Assembly: GCA_019638455.1 (NCBI GenBank)
Contig: JAHBTU010000002.1
Location: 1,398,501-1,462,500 of the forward strand
Source of the DNA: Saprospiraceae bacterium
Lineage (GTDB): Bacteria; Bacteroidota; Bacteroidia; Chitinophagales; Saprospiraceae
Direction: 5' to 3'
Length of the DNA: 64,000 bases
Shown here: positions 1-7,200 of the stretch, in pieces
How positions within the stretch are numbered: position 1 is the stretch's first letter
Layout: each line of letters starts with the position of its first letter
Notes under the pieces: model-generated
Seen by the model: the letters and a program-made list of their open reading frames with translations, nothing else
What the model was told of the DNA's origin: nothing
Database searches by the model: none
Translations under genes and position numbers: made by a program

Positions 1-273
1 GTATTCGCCCGGCGCAACATCGAGTGTGTCCCAAAGCAACTGAATGCTGCCGCTGAGTTTGTCGGTGACAGGGTGTTCCCACACGATCTGTTTGGTTTGC
101 AGGTCAATCAATCGCATGGAGCCGTAATCGCGCCCGTATTTTGGCAGCCAGATAATCAGTTGCTGACAATCGGGATAGTGGACAAACTTGGTGGTGACGA
201 CGGGTACTGTGCCGCCTTTTTCGCCCATATTTTCGATGGCGCCGAGTGTGATGATGCCGAAATGTTGTTGCAT
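1..273 (-). CDS. Partial hypothetical protein (N-terminal 91 residues)
   Basis: An open minus-strand frame runs from ATG at 273 off the left edge without a stop, giving 91 residues that begin MQQHFGIITLGAIENMGEKG. It contains GRDYGSMRLIDLQTKQIVWEHP, read here in two overlapping pieces (GRDYGSMRLIDLQ and LQTKQIVWEHP), and ends near LLWDTLDVAPGEY, the edge-strand style of a beta-rich repeat protein. No signal peptide is visible. Codon usage matches the neighbouring genes, and the other two minus frames in this stretch lack such protein-like composition. The family is not recognised. It would be transcribed away from the pyruvate kinase gene's 3' end, in the same direction. Confidence 0.6.
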   Translation of the reverse strand, partial: MQQHFGIITLGAIENMGEKGGTVPVVTTKFVHYPDCQQLIIWLPKYGRDYGSMRLIDLQTKQIVWEHPVTDKLSGSIQLLWDTLDVAPGEY

Positions 274-384
274 GAATAAGGATGTTTGAGCGGCGCGGTA
301 AAAATCCCAAAAAAATATGGATAGACTTTCCCGTTTCAAAAATTTTGAAAATCCGAGCGATTCAAACGCCCCTTAGAACATCTT

Positions 385-1854
385 TCACAACCCATTCAAA
401 AACCGCTTGGCGATATTCAGCGGGCGGAACAGGTAGCGTTTCTTCGCATGATGCCCGCCGCTGCGTTGCAGGATGTCGCGCAGCGTGGCCAGCACGGTGA
501 GCAGGTATTTTCCCTTGTTGAGCATGACGCACTCGGCCTGTGCGGCGAGGGCGGCATCGGTGACTTCGGAGCGGGTGGCGATGCCGCGCTTGTTGAGGGT
601 GTCGAGCACTTGCGTCGCCCAGATGACCGGGACGTGGGCGGCTTCGCAGAGCCAGAGGATTTCTTCCTGAATTTCGCTCAGCCGCTCGAAACCGATTTCC
701 ACAGCCAAGTCGCCGCGTGCTATCATCACGCCGAACACGGGCTGCGCCATGCCTTGCAGCAACAAAGCCGGGAGATTTTGAACGGCCTCATAAGTCTCTA
801 TTTTGAGCACGATGGGCAGGTCGGGGCGCTTGTTTTTCCGCAGTAGCGATTGCAGCTCGGCCACGTCTGCGGGGGAGCGCACAAAAGAGAAGCCCAACAG
901 GTCGGCGTGTTGCAATGCGAAAGGCAGCACGGACTTGTCGAAATCGGTCAGGCTGCTCACGGAGAGTTCGGTGTCGGGGAAGTTGATGCCCTTTTCGGGT
1001 TTGAGGCGGGGTTTGGCGGCGGAGATACGGGTCATGCGCAAGGTGGCGATGTTTGCGCCGGGTGCCTCCACCACTGCCTCGAAGAGGCCGTCGTCGAACA
1101 GCACGCGAGCGCCTTTTTGCAAATCCTTCACCACGCCGGGCAGGGTGCAGCCCACCACTTTTTCTTTTTTGTCAAATGTCGCATTGGCCTCGGCGAGGAA
1201 AAACACATCCTGCTCTTTCACCTTGAGCTGGTCTTTGTGCCGGCCTTTGCCCAAAAGTGTGGTGCGGATTTTTGGCCCTGCCAAGTCGAGGTATATTTTG
1301 CAGCGATGCCCGGTGGTGTGGGTGGCCCTGCGCACGTTTTCAATCATTTTGAGCCACTTGTCGGGAGCGTCGTGGGCGCAGTTGATGCGGGCGATGTTCA
1401 TGCCTGCTTTCAGCAGGGCTTTCACGGACTTGTAGTCGTTGGCCAAGCCGGATTCGAACGTCACCATCAGGTGCGGGATGGTCGAATTTTCTTTCTTTTT
1501 GCCAAATAAAGTGTTGGCGCGGTGGCGTAGCAACTGTGTGCCGGCGGCGGCATCGAATTCGGACAAGGTCTCTTTTGAAAAATTGATGTCAAGCCACTGC
1601 ATCAACACCTGCACTTGCCGCATCGCGTGACTTTCGGAGCTGGCCAAAGAAGAAAGCCCAATATCGTGCAAGGCATCCTGCACGTCGCGCAGGTCGGTGC
1701 GGCGCAGCGCGAGATAATGGATGAGGTTGGTGGCGCTGCGACGTTGCTCCGGGTGCACGCTTTCGATGAGTTTGGCAGCTTTTGCTTCGAAGGCGAGCAT
1801 ATCGCGGTATCTGCGTGCGACGCCAATCTGCGCGAGAGAAAAAGATTTGTCCAT
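385..1854 (-). CDS. pyk: Pyruvate kinase, atypical form with helical N-terminal extension and no C-terminal domain
   Basis: Predicted to convert phosphoenolpyruvate and ADP to pyruvate and ATP in the cytoplasm (glycolysis). It is 489 aa. Residues 1-125 form an extra helical region. The barrel follows with ARINCAHD (155-162), LDLAGPKIR (189-197), the active-site segment VLKIETYEAV with Lys351 and Glu353, and ARGDLAVEIG (379-388). The usual C-terminal allosteric domain of about 120 residues is missing: the protein ends about 100 residues after the RGDLAVE motif. GPKIR carries Lys at the position that is Glu in potassium-dependent pyruvate kinases, which suggests a potassium-independent enzyme. 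The usual NFSH motif reads NCAH. The start at 1854 is the first ATG in a well-formed N-terminus. An enzyme with altered substrate preference cannot be excluded. Confidence 0.85.
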   Translation of the reverse strand: MDKSFSLAQIGVARRYRDMLAFEAKAAKLIESVHPEQRRSATNLIHYLALRRTDLRDVQDALHDIGLSSLASSESHAMRQVQVLMQWLDINFSKETLSEFDAAAGTQLLRHRANTLFGKKKENSTIPHLMVTFESGLANDYKSVKALLKAGMNIARINCAHDAPDKWLKMIENVRRATHTTGHRCKIYLDLAGPKIRTTLLGKGRHKDQLKVKEQDVFFLAEANATFDKKEKVVGCTLPGVVKDLQKGARVLFDDGLFEAVVEAPGANIATLRMTRISAAKPRLKPEKGINFPDTELSVSSLTDFDKSVLPFALQHADLLGFSFVRSPADVAELQSLLRKNKRPDLPIVLKIETYEAVQNLPALLLQGMAQPVFGVMIARGDLAVEIGFERLSEIQEEILWLCEAAHVPVIWATQVLDTLNKRGIATRSEVTDAALAAQAECVMLNKGKYLLTVLATLRDILQRSGGHHAKKRYLFRPLNIAKRFLNGL

Positions 1855-2026
1855 GGTTGGCGCAAAAGTGGGAAATAGAGGGGTGTCGAACGCTGAGAAA
1901 CGGCATCATACACCAGTAGATGGTTTTTGTACCGTGATTCGCTATGGTTTGCAGATGGCTGTGGTTGATGTTTTTGACTTTGAGCAGATTGTGTTTTTAG
2001 TCATGCTGGCGGGCAGCCCTTGCTTT

Positions 2027-3028
2027 TCAGTCAAAATCAATCTCCGTGTTGTCGCCTATGTTGAGGCTCAGGTTCATCCCCCGGATGCTTGCGTCGCTGC
2101 CGATGACGGAGCGTTTGAGCACCACGTCTTCGAGTGAGGCAAAGTTGCCTATGATGCTGTCGCGCACGATGGAATGATTGATGGTCACGTTGTCGCCCAC
2201 CGTGACGTGGGGGCCGATGATGCTGTTGGCGATTTGACAATTGACACCGACAGCTACCGGATGTATGAAGATAGTGTTGTCGTATTCCGGCAGGTTAAAA
2301 TCGTCGGTGGCATAGCCCCGGCGACTGAGCAACATGGCGTTGGTTTCGAGTAGGACTTCTTTGCGTCCGCAGTCGAACCAATTGATGACTGGCAAAGTCT
2401 GAATGCGAATACCTTGTTCGAGCAACATCTGTAGGGCATCGGTCAGTTGAAACTCGCCCACCGTGCGTTGTTCGCTTTGAATCATGGAGCCGATGGCTCT
2501 CAGCAGTGCCGGCACTTCCTTCAGCTTGTAAAGCCCCACAATGGCCATGTTCGATTTGGGGATGCGCGGCTTTTCCACCATGCGTGTGGCAAAACCCGCC
2601 TCATCAATCTCCGCCACGCCAAACTCGCGCGGGTCGCTCACCTTTTTCACCCCGATGCAGGAGTGCTGGCAGTCGAGCATTTGTTTCAAGTCCACATCGA
2701 AAATAGTGTCGCCGAAGGCGATAAAAATCTCCTCTTCGTCTTCTATTGCCTCGCGGGCGGTCCAGATGGCGTGGGCGGAGCCTTCTCTGTGTTCCTGATA
2801 GACAAACTCGGTTTGCAAGTTCGGGTAGGTCTGCTCGATGTAGTCGCGGACTTTGTCGCCTAGATAACCGATCACGAACACAAAATCCGTCATGCCTACT
2901 TCCACCAATTTATCCACGATGAATCGGATAATCGGTTTGCCCGCTACTGGCATGAGCGGCTTGGGTTGGGTGTAAGTGTGGGGGCGGAGGCGCGTTCCGG
3001 CGCCAGCAACGGGGATGACGACTTTCAT
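2027..3028 (-). CDS. NDP-sugar nucleotidyltransferase (glucose-1-phosphate thymidylyltransferase-like)
   Basis: A 333-aa sugar-1-phosphate nucleotidyltransferase, cytoplasmic, that makes an activated nucleotide sugar for surface polysaccharide or glycoprotein synthesis. The N-terminus MKVVIPVAGAGTRLRPHT holds the nucleotide-binding GxGTRxxP signature, followed by KPLMPVAGKPI. EKPRIPKSNMAIVGLYKL and the GEFQLTDA segment are typical of RmlA/RfbA-like and GlmU-like transferases. From about residue 245 there is a left-handed beta-helix tail of hexapeptide repeats (ANSIIGPHVTVGDNVTI). The start at 3028 was chosen over an upstream open frame because the Rossmann strand begins exactly there. A TACCTTTG -7 box lies 15 bases upstream. 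It diverges from the hydrolase gene at 3134. The exact sugar cannot be read from sequence. Confidence 0.85.
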   Translation of the reverse strand: MKVVIPVAGAGTRLRPHTYTQPKPLMPVAGKPIIRFIVDKLVEVGMTDFVFVIGYLGDKVRDYIEQTYPNLQTEFVYQEHREGSAHAIWTAREAIEDEEEIFIAFGDTIFDVDLKQMLDCQHSCIGVKKVSDPREFGVAEIDEAGFATRMVEKPRIPKSNMAIVGLYKLKEVPALLRAIGSMIQSEQRTVGEFQLTDALQMLLEQGIRIQTLPVINWFDCGRKEVLLETNAMLLSRRGYATDDFNLPEYDNTIFIHPVAVGVNCQIANSIIGPHVTVGDNVTINHSIVRDSIIGNFASLEDVVLKRSVIGSDASIRGMNLSLNIGDNTEIDFD

Positions 3029-3042
3029 TTTTTCCAGTGGGA

Positions 3043-3050
3043 CAAAGGTA
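3043..3050 (-). promoter_or_regulatory. Candidate -7 promoter box (TACCTTTG) for the nucleotidyltransferase
   Basis: TACCTTTG on the minus strand matches the Bacteroidota -7 consensus TAnnTTTG and lies 15 bases before the ATG at 3028. No convincing -33 TTTG was found at the usual 19-21 base spacing. Confidence 0.3.
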
Positions 3051-3133
3051 AAGGATTTGCGGTGCGCGATTTTTTCATTTTTCAAAAACACTTGATGCGT
3101 CTTTCTGGTTTTCTGGCCATCTTTTTTAAAAAA

Positions 3134-4045
3134 ATGCCAGCACTCAAATCTCTTCGAATGCGCCTCAAGCGCCTGACGCGCCGACTTATGTGGGTCTTTT
3201 CCGTGTTGTTTGTCGCGTGGATAGTGGCGGTGCAAGCGGGTTTTTTTGCCATGCGCACGCCCGATGGCGAATGGGCAGGAAAGATGAAAAGTCGCGGGCA
3301 GATGCTTGCCCCTGTGTTTTTGGATGTGCCGGACGGCAGCGGGCGCATGATTCATGCCGTGTATGTGGCTGCATCGGACAGTCTGCCCTTGGTGGTGCTG
3401 GTGCATGGCTCACCCGGCTCGGCAGACAATTATCTGGATTATCTGGCCGATACCATGCTGACCCGTGTCGCTCGTTTGGTGGCGATTGACCGTCCGGGGT
3501 TTGGCTACACGCAGGGTTTCGGTAGGGCGGAGCCTTCTCAGGCGGCGCAGGCGGCAGCGGTGTGGGCGGTGGTGCGGCATCTGTCTGCCCGTGAAAAGGT
3601 TTGGTTGGTGGGTCATTCGCTCGGTGGCCCGGTGATTGCTCGGTTTGCCATGGACTACCCGGAGCAAGCGGCAGGGTTGGTGTTGGTGGCGGCTTCCATT
3701 GACCCGGAGCAGGAGGAGCATCCTTGGTGGCAGTCGGCCATTCACCCGCCGCCTTTGAAGTGGGTGATTCCAAAAAGTCTGTGGGCGAGCAATGCCGAAA
3801 TAAAACCCTTGGAGGGCGAATTGAGAAAAATGTTGCCACTTTGGGAAGGGGTTGTTTGCCCGGTGCGCGTCGTCCATGCGCTCGACGACCAACTTGTGCC
3901 GGTGGCCAATGCCGACTTTGCCCAAAGGGTGCTACAAAACAACCCCGAAGTGACGTTGAAAATACTGCCCGACGGCGACCATTTCATTTTGTGGAATCGC
4001 CATGCCACGGTGAAACAAGAGTTGTTGGAGGGGTTGGGGCATTGA
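3134..4045 (+). CDS. Alpha/beta hydrolase, membrane-anchored
   Basis: A 303-aa serine hydrolase of the alpha/beta fold. An N-terminal basic stretch (MRLKRLTRRL) and a hydrophobic segment at about residues 18-35 (WVFSVLFVAWIVAVQAGFF) suggest a signal anchor that holds the catalytic domain outside the inner membrane. Visible catalytic parts are HGSPGS (oxyanion region), nucleophile elbow GHSLGG with Ser162, acid in ALDDQLVP and histidine in GDHFILW. The substrate is unknown; an esterase or lipase-like role is likely. Starts at 3095 or 3158 are also possible; 3134 gives a compact N-terminus. It is divergent from the nucleotidyltransferase, and its 3' end is followed by two repeat elements. Confidence 0.8.
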   Translation: MPALKSLRMRLKRLTRRLMWVFSVLFVAWIVAVQAGFFAMRTPDGEWAGKMKSRGQMLAPVFLDVPDGSGRMIHAVYVAASDSLPLVVLVHGSPGSADNYLDYLADTMLTRVARLVAIDRPGFGYTQGFGRAEPSQAAQAAAVWAVVRHLSAREKVWLVGHSLGGPVIARFAMDYPEQAAGLVLVAASIDPEQEEHPWWQSAIHPPPLKWVIPKSLWASNAEIKPLEGELRKMLPLWEGVVCPVRVVHALDDQLVPVANADFAQRVLQNNPEVTLKILPDGDHFILWNRHATVKQELLEGLGH

Positions 4046-4081
4046 AAATCCGAAGTCATCGAGGGGGTACTCGATGTTTAT

Positions 4082-4110
4082 GCCCAGATTAAAGGAGATT
4101 TGAATCTGGG
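4082..4110. repeat. Remnant of the 155-176-bp interspersed element (family A)
   Basis: The sequence starts GCCCAGATTAAAGGAGATTT, matching the left end of the longer copies at 49135, 50183 and 58782, then stops. The remnant itself folds as CCCAGATT...AATCTGGG, an 8-bp inverted repeat. Confidence 0.5.
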
Positions 4111-4117
4111 TATATCT

Positions 4118-4191
4118 GTTGACAGGACAAGATTTACAGGATTTGCGTCCTTATTTTTGGAAAAAAATCTGTAAATCTTGTTAATCCTGTC
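4118..4191. repeat. Palindromic intergenic repeat of the ACAGGATT type (family F), copy 1
   Basis: Left arm TTGACAGGACAAGATTTACA and right arm GTAAATCTTGTTAATCCTGT form an imperfect inverted repeat of about 30 bases per arm. A related element with the same word set and a similar downstream GACATCC lies at 15855-15933. It may act as a transcript end or as a non-autonomous repeat. Confidence 0.5.
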
Positions 4192-4269
4192 GAAATTTGA
4201 ACTTGTGAGACATCCTGGTTCGCGTTTTCGGCATTTTGCCTCAACCTCTCCCTATAAACTCTCCACCCC

Positions 4270-7200
4270 TCAAATCACCTCCACCCATTTGCCGGGCACC
4301 GTTGCTCGAATGCGATTGTCGTACATGGCTTCGCAGGCCACCGACGGGAGGTAGTAGCGCCCGGCATAGGCGGCGTTGAGTTGGATTCGATAGACGCGGG
4401 TATCTGATTGGTTCTGATTGTGGGGGCGGGGCAGGTTGAAATAAGTATAGACCCGGTCGTCGCGGATGTCCTGATAATCCGATGGGCTGTTTGCCAGACC
4501 GGAGACGCCGCTCATGCGGGCGTTGAGGATTTCCCAGCCAGAGGGGAAGGTTTGGGAGAGGGCGAGTTCGGTGAAAGGGAAGCTAAAATCCGAGTTGCGC
4601 CGCACCGTCACCTCCGCCACGAAGTCGGTGCCTTGTGGCAGGCGGCCGATGTCAATGGGGTTGCCCTTTGAGTCGGTGTAGCGGATGCTGAGGGCGATGT
4701 TGCTGGCTGTTGCTTGTTCCTCGCCCACGACGGGGCGGGCATTGACGATGAGGCGGGTGTATAGTTTTGCCTTGCCGTTGTTTTTCACCGTTGCCGAGGC
4801 GCTGTTGTCCGCGAGATTCACCGTGCTGATGGGCCTGCTGCTGTCGCCGTTTTTCCAGCCGTTGCCGTTGATGCGATAGGCAAATGAGGCTCCTTCCTTG
4901 AAGTTTTTGCTCACATATTTTGAAAGTGCCCGCAGGGAGGTGGCGAGGCTTTGGGTGTTCCAATACCAGCCGTTTTCCTTGCCGAGTTCATTGCAGACGA
5001 GGTTGGCTGTTGTTTGTGCGCGGGCCACGTCGCCGATGGCCGTGTAGGTTTCGAGCATGAGCGCACGGTCGCGGAGGTCGCTGCCGTAGGTGCGGCCCCA
5101 CCAGTTGTATCGCCAGTCGTCGCGCCATTTGGTGGCGATGATTTCTTTGGCTGCTTCGGGCTTGCCTGCTTGGGCATAAGCGGTGGCGAGCAGGGAGGCC
5201 GATTGGGCGTATTGGTCTTTTTTCTCGCGGAGGCGATTCATGCTGGCGAGGTCTGGCTTGCCGGCCAGCGCCAGTGTGTAGAGGCGATATGCTTGGGTGA
5301 GGTCGCTATCATAGTAGTCGGCACTGCTGCTGTTCCAGCGTCGGCTAGTGTTGGTTTGGTAGGCAATCCATTGGTCCAAAATGCCCGCCGGAATCGAATA
5401 TCCTTTGTTTTTGGCTTCCAGCAAAAAATGCCCCGCGTAGGTGCTGCTCCAGTCGTTCACGTCGGCTTCGCCCGGCCAGTAGGAGAAGCTGCCGCCCGGT
5501 TGCTGAAAATTGCGGAGCGTCTCGATGGCTGCGGTGATGTTGCGTGTCACCTCGTTTTTTTGTTTCTCCGAAAGTGGCGAAAGCAAATCCACATAGAGTT
5601 GCGGGAACGCGCTTGAGGTGACCTGTTCCACGCAGCCGTGTGGGTATTGAATCAAGTATTGCAAATGCTGGCTCAGGTTGATGGCGGGCAGGGCGCTGAC
5701 TTCCAGCACCGTGGAGGCGACATCGGTGAATCGGCTGGGGTCGAATGTCTGCGACCACTCTTGGCCGGGTTCGACGGTGCCTTCCCACACGGTGGACACG
5801 ATGGGGTTGGGGTTTCTGACCATAATCTCGATGTCCTGCGAGACCGTCTCCCCGCCTCCCTGTGCCGTGATGGTGAATTTGGCGGCACCGGTTTTGTTGC
5901 CCACTTTCAAGTCGAAATAGGTCATTTGCTCGCCGGGTTGGCTGAACGTGAGCGCATTGGAGCCATCGCCCTGCACCGCGACGAGGCCGGTTTTTTCCGC
6001 GACACGCACGGTCGCGTTTTTCACCTTGCTCTCCATGGCAAACACGTCCACAGGCAGTTTGAGCGATTCGCCGGGGCCAAGCACGCGCGGCAGGGTGGGC
6101 AGAATCATGAGTGGCTTGCGCACGGGGCAGGTTTTTTCGGCCATGCCATAAGCGCCTTTGCTGTTGGCGGCGGGGGCCGAACAGACGAGCATGGCACGCA
6201 CGGAGCCGACATAATTGTCGAGTTTCAGGGAGTGTTTGGCCGTTTTGCCTTTTTCCAAATAGAAAGGCCCGATGTGGACGACGGCGGGCTTGAAACGGTT
6301 GACCTGCGCGGCATTTTTGGCTTTTTGGTTGATGGCATCGCCACCGACGGCCAGTATGCGCTCCAGTTCGGCACCATAAGCGCCGAGCACATAGTCGTAG
6401 ATGTCCCACGTTTTCACGCCGAGGGCTTCGCGGGCGTAGAAGGTGTTCCACGGGTTGGGTGTCTCGAATCGAGTGAGGTCGAGCAGGCCCTCGTCCACGA
6501 TGGCGAGGGTGTAGGCGCAGGCTTTTCCGCTGCTTTCGCTGACGCTGACGGTGAAGGTTTCGCCGGGTTTCAGCACGTCGGGCATGGCCAATTTGGGCTG
6601 AAGATGCGTCTGCGGGTTTTCCACGTTGACGGGCATCACGCCGTACATCCGAATGGGGAGGTCGTTTTTGGTTTGGGCGTGGGGTTGCAGCAAGCTGACA
6701 TGAGCGTAAACCGTCGGTGCCATTTCCTCCGTCGTTTTGAATTTGAGGAGATTGTCGCCGGATTTGGCATCGAACCACAGGTGCCGGGCGACGCGGGTGC
6801 CGTTTTCGAGGGTGAGCAGGATGCGCCCGTTTTCGCTGGCAGGCACTTTGAGCACCACCTCCTCGCCTACCGCATATTTTTCTTTTTCTACCGAAAAAGC
6901 CAGCATGGCGGCGGCGTTTCGGCTCTTGATATCGTCGAGTTGGGCGGGGTAGCCGCTCCAGAAAAAATCGCCCCCCGCATGGCCGCTTTGGGGGTCAACG
7001 GCGCGGATGAGGTAGCGACCCCAGTTGCCCGGGCGGACTTTCCATTTGGCAAGCCCGCGCCCGTCGGTGACCAGAGTGGCTTTTTCGACGGCGTTGACGT
7101 GGTTGGCGGAGTTGTATTGGGCGACGTTGGAGGAGCGGTCTTCATCCCACCACCAGCGCCAGTCGCAGCGGTAGAGGCCGACCTCGATTTTTTTGTTGGG

